Assembly: GCA_951801955.1 (NCBI GenBank) | Contig: CATOOV010000003.1 | Span: forward strand, 47,841-111,840 | DNA: 64,000 bases | Source of the DNA: an uncultured Lachnospiraceae bacterium | Lineage (GTDB): Bacteria > Bacillota > Clostridia > Lachnospirales > Lachnospiraceae | Direction of reading: 5' to 3' | Shown here: one piece after another, positions 7,972 through 17,644 of the stretch | How the letters are laid out: every line of letters starts with the position of its first letter | How positions within the stretch are numbered: position 1 is the first letter of the stretch | Notes under the pieces: generated by a model | Databases searched by the model: none | The model's input: only the letters and a program-made list of their open reading frames with translations | Told to the model about the DNA's origin: nothing | Made by a program: the position numbers and the translations under genes

Positions 7972-10689
7972 TTACTCCTCTGGTATCTGCCCTGTCAATT
8001 CTTTTGGCAAAGACTCTCCTAAAAAATTCCTCCCTCTCGTTTGTATTTTGGATAATTCGCCAAATATTTTTTGCCCCAAACAGTTCATTTCTTCCTGAAG
8101 CTCCCTTGCAGATACTAGCCTGCATCCCTGCCCCCTTATAATAATCTGCTCTAATCCATCTGAGGTAGCCACCGTGACCTGATATGTTTTTGCATGTTCA
8201 TGGGCAAACTTTTCAATATATTGGTCCGCAGTCTCTGCTTCCCCGGTAAACACTACATGAATGTTATGGTAATCTTGAATTTCTGTCTTGTGCTGCTGTA
8301 CCCGGTAGGCATCAAACACCACAATCAGATGGCATCCATAAACCCCTTGGTAATTACACATCAGATCCAAAAGCCTTCCCCTGGCGCTGTCAATATTCAG
8401 CGCGGCAAGCTCTTTTAATTCCTGCCACGCAAAAATAATATTGTAGCCATCCACTAAGAGGTACTCTTCTTTTTTCTGGATATTTTTCCAGGATCGGGTT
8501 ATGGCAGGCACAGTATTTTCCGAAGCGCCCTTCTTTTTGTGAAACCCTTTCCTATGTCTGCCCTTTTCCTGTTTATTGGCTTCAAATGTCCGGGAAAGGA
8601 TTGCTTCCACCTCATCTTCCCCAATCCATGTTTCCTTTTGTAAACCGCCCTCCTGTTCCCTATGCTGCATTTCTACGGCTGAAATCCCCTGCATTGGAAC
8701 GGTTTCATCCAGAGCGTCCCATCCTTCCAGGATCCTCTGCACCGCTGCTGGAGTCTCCACATGCATATATGACTTCACCTGGTTCCATTTCACTACGAAC
8801 CCCGCCCCATGGGCACAAAATATGGAATCTGCAGAATGTTCCACATCCCGTTCTGGGTCATAAGTTATCTGTTCCATAATTTCTTTTGTGTTATGACATG
8901 GGTCATATCCCTTTAACGTATAAAACAGTCTTCCGGTTCCTCTGGTATAATGGATCACCTGTTTTTGGTAATCTCTCATCTCTGCGGCAGGCGCAGTCCC
9001 CTCAAGGATCGCAAATTCTCCCTGGATCTCAGGAGGCTCAAAGGCGCCGTGCATCCGTTCAATATCTGTCATCGCACGACCAATCATCTGTTCTGGAATT
9101 TCCAGACGAAATGTGAAGACTGGTTCTAACAAAACGGATTCTGCCTCCATCAGCCCTTGGCGCAGCCCTCGGTACACGGCTTGCCGGAAATCGCCGCCCT
9201 CGGTATGTTTTAAATGTGCCCGTCCCGTTGTCAAAGTTATTTTCATATCTGTAATGGGGGAACCTGTCAAAACGCCTCTGTGTTCCCGTTCCTCTAAATG
9301 GGACAGTATCAGGCGCTGCCAGTTTTTGTCCAGTACATCCTCGCTGCAGGAGGAGGCAAACTGTAGCCCGCTGCCTGGCTCCCCCGGTTCCAGCAACAGA
9401 TGTACCTCCGCATAATGCCGCAGGGGCTCGTAATGTCCCACGCCTTCCGATGGTCTGGCTATTGTTTCTTTATACAAAATATTTCCAGCGCCAAAGGACA
9501 CTTCCACACCAAAACGTTCTTGAATCATACAAGTCAGTATTTCTAACTGCACCTGCCCCATAACCTGCACCCGGATTTCCTGAAGGGATTCATCCCAGAC
9601 AATATGAAGTTCTGGATCTTCCTCCTGAAGCTGTCCTAAATCATTCAGCATTTTTCCCGCATCATATCCAGAAGGCAACAGCATTTGACAAGTTATTACA
9701 GGTATCAAAACAGGCATGTCTGAATCTTTTTCCATTCCAAGCCCTTGTCCTGGCAGCGTATTCTGTAATCCTGTCACAGCGCAGATGGTTCCCGCTTTTA
9801 CCTCAGGAACCATTTCAAATTTTTCACCGGAATAAATACGAATTTGATTTATCTTCTCCTGTCCATCTGTAAGCAATGTTTTCACCTTCAAGGCACCGCC
9901 TGTCACTTTTAAGTGTGTCAGGCGGTTTCCCTGGTGATCCCGCGTAATTTTATAAACCTTCGCCCCAAATTCCTCTGGATAAAAAGGCTCTTTGCAAAAC
10001 TCTTCCATCCCTTTTAAAAATTCTTTTACTCTGGTAAGTTTCAATGCCGAGCCAAAAAAACAGGGAAAAATCTGTCGCTGGCAAATCAATTTCCTGATTT
10101 TCTCGTGTGGCACTTCCCCATGTTCCAGGTAATATTCCAGTACCTCTTCCTGGCACATTGCCACATTCTCATAAAATTCTTCTGTGTCTGTTTCTGAGAA
10201 ATCCACACAATTCTCATGTAGCTTCTCTCTCAGCTCTGCCAGCAATTTCTCCTGGTTTGTTTCGGGTCTGTCCATTTTATTTACAAACAAAAACGTCGGG
10301 ATTTTATACTTTTTCAAAAGCTGCCACAGAGTCCTGGTATGACTCTGAACTCCATCTGAGCCGCTGATTACCAATATTCCATAATCCAACACCTGCAAAG
10401 TCCGTTCCATTTCCGCAGAAAAATCCACATGTCCTGGGGTGTCCAAAAGTGTCAGGCTGGTATGGGAAAGTTTTATGACTGCCTGTTTCGAAAAAATGGT
10501 AATTCCCCTAGCACGCTCCAGCCCATAGGTATCTAAAAAAGCGTCCCGGCTGTCCACCCTTCCCAGTTTTCGGATATTTCCGCTTACATATAACAACGCC
10601 TCTGAAAGAGTTGTCTTCCCTGCGTCCACATGGGCAAGCAGAGCCGCATTAATATTTTGTATTTGCTTATTTTCAGATTTCTCTTCCAT
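7972..10689 (-). CDS. TetM-like translational GTPase fused to a YacP/Rae1-type NYN nuclease domain
   Basis: 905 residues against about 640 for TetM/TetO. Residues 10 to about 680 form an EF-G-like GTPase of the ribosomal protection class: G1 AHVDAGKTT (19-27), G3 DTPGHVDF, G4 NKMD, then domain IV/V motifs such as GHYEPLRHYAEV and LLEPVFTFRLEIP. A basic linker (about 690-740, RHRKGFHKKKG) leads to a NYN/PIN domain at 743-870 (LLVDGYNIIFAW, HLIVVFDAYRV, ETADQYIEKFAHEH, VTVATSDGLEQIIIRGQG), matching YacP. B. subtilis YacP is Rae1, a ribosome A-site endoribonuclease. The gene lies inside the tetrapyrrole run, 81 bases after hemC and 41 bases before cobA-hemD. Whether it gives tetracycline resistance or works in ribosome rescue or mRNA cleavage cannot be read; the fusion favours a ribosome-targeted nuclease role (inference). 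Confidence 0.9.
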   Translation of the reverse strand: MEEKSENKQIQNINAALLAHVDAGKTTLSEALLYVSGNIRKLGRVDSRDAFLDTYGLERARGITIFSKQAVIKLSHTSLTLLDTPGHVDFSAEMERTLQVLDYGILVISGSDGVQSHTRTLWQLLKKYKIPTFLFVNKMDRPETNQEKLLAELREKLHENCVDFSETDTEEFYENVAMCQEEVLEYYLEHGEVPHEKIRKLICQRQIFPCFFGSALKLTRVKEFLKGMEEFCKEPFYPEEFGAKVYKITRDHQGNRLTHLKVTGGALKVKTLLTDGQEKINQIRIYSGEKFEMVPEVKAGTICAVTGLQNTLPGQGLGMEKDSDMPVLIPVITCQMLLPSGYDAGKMLNDLGQLQEEDPELHIVWDESLQEIRVQVMGQVQLEILTCMIQERFGVEVSFGAGNILYKETIARPSEGVGHYEPLRHYAEVHLLLEPGEPGSGLQFASSCSEDVLDKNWQRLILSHLEEREHRGVLTGSPITDMKITLTTGRAHLKHTEGGDFRQAVYRGLRQGLMEAESVLLEPVFTFRLEIPEQMIGRAMTDIERMHGAFEPPEIQGEFAILEGTAPAAEMRDYQKQVIHYTRGTGRLFYTLKGYDPCHNTKEIMEQITYDPERDVEHSADSIFCAHGAGFVVKWNQVKSYMHVETPAAVQRILEGWDALDETVPMQGISAVEMQHREQEGGLQKETWIGEDEVEAILSRTFEANKQEKGRHRKGFHKKKGASENTVPAITRSWKNIQKKEEYLLVDGYNIIFAWQELKELAALNIDSARGRLLDLMCNYQGVYGCHLIVVFDAYRVQQHKTEIQDYHNIHVVFTGEAETADQYIEKFAHEHAKTYQVTVATSDGLEQIIIRGQGCRLVSARELQEEMNCLGQKIFGELSKIQTRGRNFLGESLPKELTGQIPEE

Positions 10690-10770
10690 CGGAACTGTTC
10701 CTTTCTATTGTATATCATTAAGTATCTGAAATAATTTTGATATCATCGCTCAAAATAATTTTTCCTTGTC

Positions 10771-11661
10771 TCATTCTTTGGATTCTATTATCATCTTCCC
10801 TGCGAGTTTCTCTCCCAACGCCTTGGCATGTTCTTTGGGACCAGTTATGGTTTCTAACTGGTATTCGTTACATCCTTCCTGTGCATAAAGCCCGGTAAGT
10901 TTCAAGATATTCCCTGGGTCGATTATGGCATAGGCAGCTATGGGAGAACTGCACCCTCCATCCAGTTTCCGCACAAAACTGCGTTCGGCAAGCGCGCACC
11001 ACATACTGTCTTTGTCATAAAAACCTTCCAGATAGGAATAATCTTCCCCCCGCCTTCCCTGGACCGCAAGCATTCCCTGTCCCGCCGCCGGCAATAGTTC
11101 CTCTGTGGAAAAATAACGGCTGATTCTGTGTGTAAGCCCCAGGCGCTTGAGCCCTGCCGACGCCAAAATTAGACCGCTGTATTCGCCCTGGTCTAATTTC
11201 TTAAGCCTGGTCAGCACATTTCCCCGAATACTCTTTACCTCCATTTCTGGAAATAAATTTCTAAGCTGAATGGTACGCCGCGCGCTTGAGCATCCCAATG
11301 GCAGCTTGGGATTTAAGCTATCTGCACCTTCTGGCAGGACCAAGACATCCCTGGCATCCTCCCGCCTGGAAAATCCCAGCAGAGGAAGGTTTTTGGAAAC
11401 CTCCATGGGCACGTCTTTCAGGCTGTGCACAGACACATCACTGCGTCTATCTAAAAGGGCACGATCTAATTCTTTGACAAACAAGCCTTTCCCACCTATC
11501 TTATCTAAAGTCCGATCTAAAATCTGGTCGCCTGTAGTTTTCATTCCAACCAATTCTGGTTCCATCCCATTACAGGTTTCACGGATATATTCCGCCAAAA
11601 TCTCTGCCTGAACCATGGCAAGACGGCTTTCCCTGGTTCCGATTCTTATTTTCTGCAGCAT
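10771..11661 (-). CDS. hemC: Hydroxymethylbilane synthase (porphobilinogen deaminase)
   Basis: 296 residues. It polymerises four porphobilinogen units to hydroxymethylbilane. Motifs: IGTRESRLAMVQAE at the start, KTTGDQILDRTLDKIGGKGLFVKELD, HSLKDVPME with the catalytic aspartate, and VRKLDGGCSSPIAAYA with the cysteine that carries the dipyrromethane cofactor. The ATG is at 11661. It follows the precorrin-2 dehydrogenase gene by 135 bases and precedes the TetM-Rae1 gene. Confidence 0.97.
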   Translation of the reverse strand: MLQKIRIGTRESRLAMVQAEILAEYIRETCNGMEPELVGMKTTGDQILDRTLDKIGGKGLFVKELDRALLDRRSDVSVHSLKDVPMEVSKNLPLLGFSRREDARDVLVLPEGADSLNPKLPLGCSSARRTIQLRNLFPEMEVKSIRGNVLTRLKKLDQGEYSGLILASAGLKRLGLTHRISRYFSTEELLPAAGQGMLAVQGRRGEDYSYLEGFYDKDSMWCALAERSFVRKLDGGCSSPIAAYAIIDPGNILKLTGLYAQEGCNEYQLETITGPKEHAKALGEKLAGKMIIESKE

Positions 11662-11796
11662 AACCCTGTTCCTCTTCCTAATTTTCTTGTGCCATACCCC
11701 TGTTTTTCCTAATTTTTCTGCACCATAAACCTTCTAAATTATTTTTTCCATTCTGCGTGCCCTTTTGCACAAATAGGCAATTTGTGTAAAAAATAA

Positions 11797-12285
11797 CTAT
11801 CCATCTTCCAGATGATCGTTTCCATTCTCCCATTCTAAAAGCTGTCTGCGTATTTTTTCTGTCACCTTTGCCGCTTTCTGGTGATTTTTGCCTCCTGCTG
11901 TCACCCCTATGGTAATCTCCCCCTGGCTGGCAATTCCCGGAAAAAAGAAATCACATTGTTCCTTATTTGAAGCTACATTGACCCAAATATGTTTTTGCCG
12001 GCATTCTTCAAAAATCATGGTATTGACAACGGTATCATCTGTTACGGCAAGGACAATCTCTGCTTTCCCTAACTCTCCAGGACAGTATGTTCGATATTCC
12101 AACTGCAGGTTTCCTTGCTGCACGGCAAGCTTTTGCAGATCTTCATTCATCTCTGGGGCAGCGGCTGAAACCTTTGCACCAAATTCCAACAAGGCTTTGA
12201 TACGCCTTAGAGCAATATTCCCGCCTCCAAATACTTGAACCTGCCTGTCCTTCATATTTAAAAATATTGGAAAATAGGAGTTCAT
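11797..12285 (-). CDS. Precorrin-2 dehydrogenase (SirC/CysG N-terminal type)
   Basis: 162 residues. It has a Rossmann dinucleotide-binding start (VQVFGGGNIALRRIKALLEFGA), the EIVLAVTDDTVVN segment that carries the aspartate needed by this family, and NVASNKEQCDFFFPG. It oxidises precorrin-2 to sirohydrochlorin with NAD. The length fits the single-domain Met8p/SirC-like proteins without the C-terminal methyltransferase, which here is the separate cobA-hemD. Met8p-type proteins can also insert iron, and since no cbiK or cbiX is seen nearby, metal insertion by this protein is possible (inference). Its ATG overlaps the NUDIX stop by four bases (ATGA). Confidence 0.9.
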   Translation of the reverse strand: MNSYFPIFLNMKDRQVQVFGGGNIALRRIKALLEFGAKVSAAAPEMNEDLQKLAVQQGNLQLEYRTYCPGELGKAEIVLAVTDDTVVNTMIFEECRQKHIWVNVASNKEQCDFFFPGIASQGEITIGVTAGGKNHQKAAKVTEKIRRQLLEWENGNDHLEDG

Positions 12286-12797
12286 GCTTCATTCTCCACA
12301 AAAAATGCCTGTTTGATACTGTCATAATGCAGAAAAATTCCCTGTTTTGCCAGCGCTTCAATCTGGGCTCTCTCTGCCAGCATAAATCCTGTTGCCTCTT
12401 CTTCCTGCAAATGCACATCAGATTCCTGAAAATCCAAAACAAACCGATAAACATCCACAAAATAATTGTCCCCTTCGCCCGGATTTTCCCGGTGATAGGT
12501 AAACAGGTAACTGTCCTGGCAGCCGGACACATCCAATCCGGTTTCCTCATAAACTTCCCGTATCACTGCGTCCAAAGATTCCTCTCCTGCCATCACGGCG
12601 CCCCCGGAAACTTCCCACCATCCAGGCGCCCATGCTTTTGTCATCACTCGTTTGGTGATCAAAAATTTCCCATCTGGGCGCATAATGACCCCCAGGACCG
12701 TGAGGTGGTATTCTCCCTCCTTTAAATGCCAATCATTTCGTTTCATGGTACGTCCTGTCCGCTGTTTCCTGTTGTCATAAATATCCCACATTTCCAT
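12282..12797 (-). CDS. NUDIX hydrolase
   Basis: 171 residues with a complete NUDIX box (about 65-87): G followed by five residues, E, then REVYEETGL. The N-terminus (WDIYDNRKQRTGRTMKR, GEYHLTVLGVIM) is of the isopentenyl-diphosphate isomerase/YfcD-like subgroup, proteins that hydrolyse small nucleoside diphosphate-type substrates. The substrate is not readable. It lies between hemA and the precorrin-2 dehydrogenase in a tight operon, so removal of an oxidised or diphosphate by-product is conceivable but unproven. Confidence 0.85.
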   Translation of the reverse strand: MEMWDIYDNRKQRTGRTMKRNDWHLKEGEYHLTVLGVIMRPDGKFLITKRVMTKAWAPGWWEVSGGAVMAGEESLDAVIREVYEETGLDVSGCQDSYLFTYHRENPGEGDNYFVDVYRFVLDFQESDVHLQEEEATGFMLAERAQIEALAKQGIFLHYDSIKQAFFVENEA

Positions 12798-12867
12798 GAT
12801 GTATATTCCTTTCTATTGTTTTTTGATTCCCATTCCGCCACTGATATGGATTGGCGCAGGATCCGTC

Positions 12868-14133
12868 TCAGTGTTTTCCTATCTGATATAGCTGTTCCAA
12901 GGTCTCCACTGTCTTTTGCAGCGTCTCCTGCTCCGTTTGGTCCCGCAGTTCAAACAACATCCTATTTACTACTTTTCCTGCAGCCTCTTCCAATTGCCTC
13001 TCAAACAGTTCCCGCTCTTGCTGTGACAGATTCAAGTTCTTAATGTATTTTCCCATTCGCCAAACCAGTTCATTTCCCGTTTTACTTCCAATTTCCTGAA
13101 TCCTTGGAACTAAGTTTTTGCAGTTCTGCCAATCCCAAAACTTTTGAATCTCCTTTGCCAAAATCTGTTCTGCTTTCCTATATTGGATGCGCATTTTTTC
13201 AGACTGGCTCTGTGTCGGAAGGCTGTCCATATCATAATACTGAATTCCTTCTAACGCTGCAATGGATGGTTCCATATCCCTTGGCACAGCAAGGTCCACA
13301 AAAATTTGTTTTTTTCTGGTTCCGCCTTTGCCAAAATCCTTCCCTTTCTCGCTGCCCTCTAAGCCCTCCCTGGTAATGGTGAGATTAGGGCTTGCAGTGG
13401 CTGAAAAAACCAAATCCCGTTCCTCTATCTGCAAATAACGCGCGCCATAATCAATTCTTTTGGCTCCTCTGGGGATATTTACTACACCGCTTCGATACTG
13501 CCTCACAGTGACAGTGACATCTGCCCCCTCCTCCATCAATGCCTGCGCAGTCAGTTTGCCCATTTCCCCATTTCCAATCACAAGGCAGTTTTTTCGGGTA
13601 AATTCTACTCCCCGGCTTTTCAAAAAACTTACCGCATGATGCGCCGCTGAAAAATTTGCTTTGTCCATAGATACTTTGGTCTTTACCTGTTTTGCAGCTG
13701 TAACCGCCATGCGGAACAGTACTTCTAGTATCCGGTCCGTGCCTTCCTGTTCCCTGGCAAATGCAAGCGCCTCTTTGACCTGGGTTAAAATCTGATCTTC
13801 CCCTACAATCTGGGATTTCATCCCTGCACTTAGATAAAACAGGTGTTCCACGGCTTCTTCATTTTCCCGGACCACCAAATATTTTTTATATTGTTCTGCC
13901 GACAACCCTTTCAGGGCACACAAAAAGTCAGGAAGCATCAATCGTGCCCCCTCCCTTAAACTGAGCCATAACTCCATTCTGTTACAGGTGGAAAGGAACA
14001 CACAGCCTCGGATTTCTTCTTTTTTTTTCATTTGCTCCATTGCGTCTGCCATTGCTTTTTTGGTGAAAGAAAAACACTGCCTTTTTTCAATGTCAGCCAT
14101 GGTAAAATCAATTCCTGCCATTTTTAAATTCAT
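12868..14133 (-). CDS. hemA: Glutamyl-tRNA reductase
   Basis: 421 residues, normal length. It reduces glutamyl-tRNA(Glu) to glutamate-1-semialdehyde with NADPH, the first committed step. The nucleophile is Cys50 in FLSTCNRMELWL. Also visible are the NADPH-binding region NCLVIGNGEMGKLTAQAL, the motif HLFYLSAGMKSQIVGEDQI, FVDLAVPRDMEPS, and a C-terminal helical dimerisation domain. The ATG at 14133 is preceded by GGAG seven bases upstream. The presence of hemA and hemL shows that the C5 route is used. Confidence 0.96.
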   Translation of the reverse strand: MNLKMAGIDFTMADIEKRQCFSFTKKAMADAMEQMKKKEEIRGCVFLSTCNRMELWLSLREGARLMLPDFLCALKGLSAEQYKKYLVVRENEEAVEHLFYLSAGMKSQIVGEDQILTQVKEALAFAREQEGTDRILEVLFRMAVTAAKQVKTKVSMDKANFSAAHHAVSFLKSRGVEFTRKNCLVIGNGEMGKLTAQALMEEGADVTVTVRQYRSGVVNIPRGAKRIDYGARYLQIEERDLVFSATASPNLTITREGLEGSEKGKDFGKGGTRKKQIFVDLAVPRDMEPSIAALEGIQYYDMDSLPTQSQSEKMRIQYRKAEQILAKEIQKFWDWQNCKNLVPRIQEIGSKTGNELVWRMGKYIKNLNLSQQERELFERQLEEAAGKVVNRMLFELRDQTEQETLQKTVETLEQLYQIGKH

Positions 14134-14224
14134 ACGTTTTCTCCATAGGCATATATCGTCAAATTATTTGGAATTTCCAGTACAATAACAATCGCCATCT
14201 ATTCTTATACTTATCTTGTTCTTT

Positions 14225-14872
14225 TTATATTAAGCTTTCACGGTCATACAACAGGTATAACAGCGCGTTTACAATGGCTGCAGCTACATTGCTGCCTCCT
14301 TTCCTACCCTTTGCAATGATATATGGGACGGGAAGGGATTCTATCAGTTCTTTGGACTGCACCACATTGACGAATCCTACTGGGGCGCCGATGATCAGTT
14401 TTGGCAAAAATTTTTTCTCCTGTACCAGTTCATAGGTACGAATCAGCGCAGTCGGCGCATTTCCGACCACAAGGATCACACGCTGTCTCAAAGCTGCCGC
14501 CTTATCCATACACGCCACTGCGCGGGTCGTCCCATTTTTTTTTGCTAGCGCGGCCACATCCTCGTCTCCCATAAAATTATAAACCTCTATGCCCAATCCC
14601 TTCAATGCCTTTTTATTGATGCCTGCTTTTGCCATCTGGGTGTCTGTGACCAGGCAAGCGCCCTGTTTTAATGCATCGAGCGCCTGCTCCACTACGTTGG
14701 GGGAAAAGATAAGATTCTTGGCATAATCAAAATCTGCCGTGGTATGGATAACCCGTTTGATAATTGGGGCATACCGCTCATCTATCTTCATATTCCCCAA
14801 TTCCTGCGTGATCATTTCAAAACTGCGTGCTTCAATTTCTTCGGGCAGCACTTGTTCTAATTTTATTTTCAT
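14225..14872 (-). CDS. cbiC: Cobalt-precorrin-8 methylmutase
   Basis: 215 residues from the ATG at 14872, chosen for the GGGAGGAGA directly upstream; the open frame continues to 15034 only because of overlap with cbiP. The enzyme moves the C-11 methyl group to C-12 to give cobyrinic acid. Motifs: [15 protein letters not shown] with the catalytic histidine, [41 protein letters not shown] and [11 protein letters not shown]. The start lies 41 bases inside the end of cbiP, a tight overlap that suggests coupled translation. The next gene downstream is hemA. Confidence 0.95.
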   Translation of the reverse strand: MKIKLEQVLPEEIEARSFEMITQELGNMKIDERYAPIIKRVIHTTADFDYAKNLIFSPNVVEQALDALKQGACLVTDTQMAKAGINKKALKGLGIEVYNFMGDEDVAALAKKNGTTRAVACMDKAAALRQRVILVVGNAPTALIRTYELVQEKKFLPKLIIGAPVGFVNVVQSKELIESLPVPYIIAKGRKGGSNVAAAIVNALLYLLYDRESLI

Positions 14873-16388
14873 ATTCTCCTCCCATAATCTGATATATTTT
14901 TTCCATATCCAGATGTTTTCTAAGAGTATCCGCGAGAAGGTCATATTGGGCTTCTTTATACTCTCTCCGGCTGACTTTGGCAAGGTTTTCAAGGGAAATC
15001 CCTTTATATTCTGCAAGGGATGTAAGTAGCGCATTTAAAATGCCGTCTTCATCAAAAATCCCATGGATATAAGTTCCATAGACATTTCCCTGACAGCAGC
15101 CGTCCATGGTGTGCTTTTGCCTATTCCCAGACATAGCATTGATTTCTGCCATGGGAACTGTGCTTTCTTTACCACAAACTGTCGTCACTCCCATGTGGAT
15201 TTCATAACCGGAAAGTTCCATTCCCGATAAGGGTCCTAATGTCCCGCAAAGCCCTGCAAAATGTCCAGCCACCTGGGTCCTGACTTTTTCTTTGCTAAAT
15301 GTAGTGACAACTGGAAGCATTCCCATTGCCCGCAAGGTACCGCCCTCCTCCACCTGGTCTGGGTCTTCAAGGCTTATACCAAGCATCTGATAACCGCCGC
15401 AGATGCCAAAAATCACACAGCCATGGTCCCTTGCCTTGCAGACGGCAGTTTCCAAACCATTCTGCCTCATCCACTTTAAATCCCCCATTGTATTTTTCGT
15501 CCCTGGGAGAAGAATCATATCCGGCTCGCCAAGCTGCTGTACATTTGATACATAGCGCAGATTCACCTTGTCGCTCGTCTCTAAGGCCGCGAAATCTGTA
15601 AAATTAGAAATCCTGGGCAGCCGAATCACCGCGAGATCCAAAAGCCCTTTGTTATTTTTGGCTCCAAACCGCTCTGTCAGGCTGTCCTCCTCCTCCAAAT
15701 CTATCTGCATATAGGGTACAACGCCCACCACTGGTATTTTGGTAATCTCTTCTATCATTTTCACTCCAGAATCTAAAATACTCTGGTCACCTCGGAATTT
15801 ATTGATTACCAAACCCTGGATCCTTGCTTTTTCCTCTGGAGCAAGCAGGAGAATTGTACCAGCAAGCTGGGCGAATACCCCTCCTCTGTCTATATCCCCT
15901 ACTAACAGCACAGGCGCGTCCACAAGCTCTGCCAATCCCATATTTACAATATCATCTTGTTTTAAATTGATTTCTGCCGGAGATCCTGCACCTTCAATTA
16001 CAATATAGTCAAACTGTTGTTCCAGAACATGATACGCGCTCAAAATATCTGGGATCAATTGCTTTTTGTAGGAAAAATAATCTCTGGCGCTCATAGTACC
16101 TTGTACCTCGCCATTTACAATCACCTGGGAACCCGTATCGTTTGTAGGTTTCAGCAAGATAGGATTCATCAAAACGGTCGGCTCCGCCCCTGCTGCTTCC
16201 GCCTGCATCACTTGGGCGCGCCCCATTTCCAGACCCTCCTTGGTGATAAAAGAATTTAACGCCATATTTTGGGACTTAAACGGTGCCGCGCGATAGCCGT
16301 CCTGTTTAAAAATCCGGCATAAACCAGCCGTAACCAGGCTCTTCCCTGCGTTGGACATGGTTCCTTGTATCATAATATTTTTTGCCAT
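14832..16388 (-). CDS. cbiP: Cobyric acid synthase (glutamine-hydrolysing)
   Basis: 518 residues. The N-terminal domain is a dethiobiotin-synthetase-like ATPase ([47 protein letters not shown]). The C-terminal domain is a class I glutamine amidotransferase: [12 protein letters not shown], the nucleophile elbow [13 protein letters not shown] with its cysteine, and GTYIHGIFD near the end. It amidates four side chains of adenosylcobyrinic acid a,c-diamide using ATP and glutamine. It follows the RpiB-like gene by 18 bases and overlaps cbiC. Confidence 0.97.
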   Translation of the reverse strand: MAKNIMIQGTMSNAGKSLVTAGLCRIFKQDGYRAAPFKSQNMALNSFITKEGLEMGRAQVMQAEAAGAEPTVLMNPILLKPTNDTGSQVIVNGEVQGTMSARDYFSYKKQLIPDILSAYHVLEQQFDYIVIEGAGSPAEINLKQDDIVNMGLAELVDAPVLLVGDIDRGGVFAQLAGTILLLAPEEKARIQGLVINKFRGDQSILDSGVKMIEEITKIPVVGVVPYMQIDLEEEDSLTERFGAKNNKGLLDLAVIRLPRISNFTDFAALETSDKVNLRYVSNVQQLGEPDMILLPGTKNTMGDLKWMRQNGLETAVCKARDHGCVIFGICGGYQMLGISLEDPDQVEEGGTLRAMGMLPVVTTFSKEKVRTQVAGHFAGLCGTLGPLSGMELSGYEIHMGVTTVCGKESTVPMAEINAMSGNRQKHTMDGCCQGNVYGTYIHGIFDEDGILNALLTSLAEYKGISLENLAKVSRREYKEAQYDLLADTLRKHLDMEKIYQIMGGEYENKIRTSAARRN

Positions 16389-16406
16389 ACTCCTATTCTC
16401 CTACCA

Positions 16407-17042
16407 TTACAGCACCAAGGCTTGCAAGCAAGTTTTGAAGGATTCCTCTGTTCCATACTCCATGATAAAATCAAATACCATTTTCCGCCCCAGGGCGCTT
16501 CTCACCAGTCCTTCCTCCAGTTGGGGAAGGATTTCTGTCAGGCTGCGCTTGCAAATACCATTGATATTTTTTAGCATTTCGGCATCCCGTGTCTTTCTTG
16601 CCGCTTCTTCTTTGGGATAACCACTGCCAAAAGGCGCGGCAAAGAGTTTCTCCATGGTACTTTGCAGATTGATCTCTGCTGCCCAGCCAAAATTGAGCCC
16701 CAATGGAAAAGATACGGCATTCCCGTTATTAATCCTGCCAAATAAAAATGCATCTGAAGGATTCTCCACATACCCGCAGAGGATTCCTGGAAGGCTGTTG
16801 CAGGCAAGCATCATGCCTTGACCAGAGGAACAGCCCGTAACTGCAAAATCTACGGCGCCACTCTCCAATAACATACTGATCTGGAGGGCAACCTGCACAT
16901 AACTGTAAGTAAGCGTCTCTTCTGGAAAAATTCCGAAATTATATACCTGGTGTCCCTGGTTTTTCACTGCAGATTCCACACTCTTAACCAACAGCGGATT
17001 CTTATCTTTCTGTGAACTTGCCTGAATCACTGCAATTCTCAT
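16407..17042 (-). CDS. RpiB/LacA/LacB-family sugar-phosphate isomerase-like protein
   Basis: 211 residues from the ATG at 17042 (AGGAG upstream). The fold pattern is RpiB/LacAB: IAVIQASSQKDKNP at the start, DFAVTGCSSGQGMMLACNS, which keeps the family cysteine of the GCGTG motif, then NNGNAVSFPLGL. The C-terminus is longer (about 60 residues) than in ordinary RpiB. By family it would isomerise a phosphorylated aldose and ketose, but the usual RpiB active-site start (DHAG) is replaced by IQASSQ, so the substrate may differ. It lies between the GNAT gene and cbiP, suggesting a link to cobalamin assembly, perhaps to ribose phosphate supply; that is inference. Confidence 0.75.
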   Translation of the reverse strand: MRIAVIQASSQKDKNPLLVKSVESAVKNQGHQVYNFGIFPEETLTYSYVQVALQISMLLESGAVDFAVTGCSSGQGMMLACNSLPGILCGYVENPSDAFLFGRINNGNAVSFPLGLNFGWAAEINLQSTMEKLFAAPFGSGYPKEEAARKTRDAEMLKNINGICKRSLTEILPQLEEGLVRSALGRKMVFDFIMEYGTEESFKTCLQALVL

Positions 17043-17109
17043 AATCTCCTCCATCCTGTGTAGGTTCCAGCACAAACATGCCATACAAAAAATTTAACAG
17101 CAGCCACTT

Positions 17110-17604
17110 TCACACCTTAAGGCTGTAGACATAATCGTCCATAAAATAACCGTTTCCAATGGGATTTTTTTCTTCTCCTGTTCTCTCAAATCCCAATTTT
17201 TCATAAGCTGCTATGGAGGGATTATATTTATTTACATTCAAAGAGATGGTTGATACGCCCATGTGTTTTGCCTGGGCACGGACAAATTCCAGCATATCCT
17301 TCGACAAACCTTTGCCTCGGCATTCCCGTTTTAGATAAAGCTTACTCAGATAAAGTTCCTGATTCCGTTTATAAAAGGCAAGAAAACCCGCTTTTTCTTG
17401 CTCTTTGTGATACACCATATAATACTGGTATCCATGCTCCAACTGCTCTGTCAGGGCTTTCACAGACTGAAATTTTTCAATCATATAGTCATTCTGCTCA
17501 CTTCCAAGGATGGGGTCATAATGTTCTTTTACAATCGCAGACGCCAGTTTTGACAATTCCTCTATCGCTGTTTTCTCTTCCAGCGTAATGTGCTGATATC
17601 TCAT
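17110..17604 (-). CDS. GNAT-family N-acetyltransferase
   Basis: 164 residues from the ATG at 17604; a longer frame to 17664 overlaps cobD. Acetyl-CoA binding motif A is visible as LYLKRECRGKGLSKDMLEF, followed by NVNKYNPSIAAYEKLGF, the typical end of the GNAT fold. It would transfer an acetyl group from acetyl-CoA to an amine; the substrate is not identifiable. It lies between cobD and the RpiB-like gene on the same strand. Confidence 0.85.
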   Translation of the reverse strand: MRYQHITLEEKTAIEELSKLASAIVKEHYDPILGSEQNDYMIEKFQSVKALTEQLEHGYQYYMVYHKEQEKAGFLAFYKRNQELYLSKLYLKRECRGKGLSKDMLEFVRAQAKHMGVSTISLNVNKYNPSIAAYEKLGFERTGEEKNPIGNGYFMDDYVYSLKV

Positions 17605-17644
17605 TTCTCTTTCCTCCCTTATCTGTTGAAATATGCAAGTAACC

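Noticed and set aside
7931..8125. N-terminal extension of cobA-hemD
   Set aside because: It overlaps the TetM-Rae1 end, has no domain content, and a good ribosome binding site supports the start at 7930.
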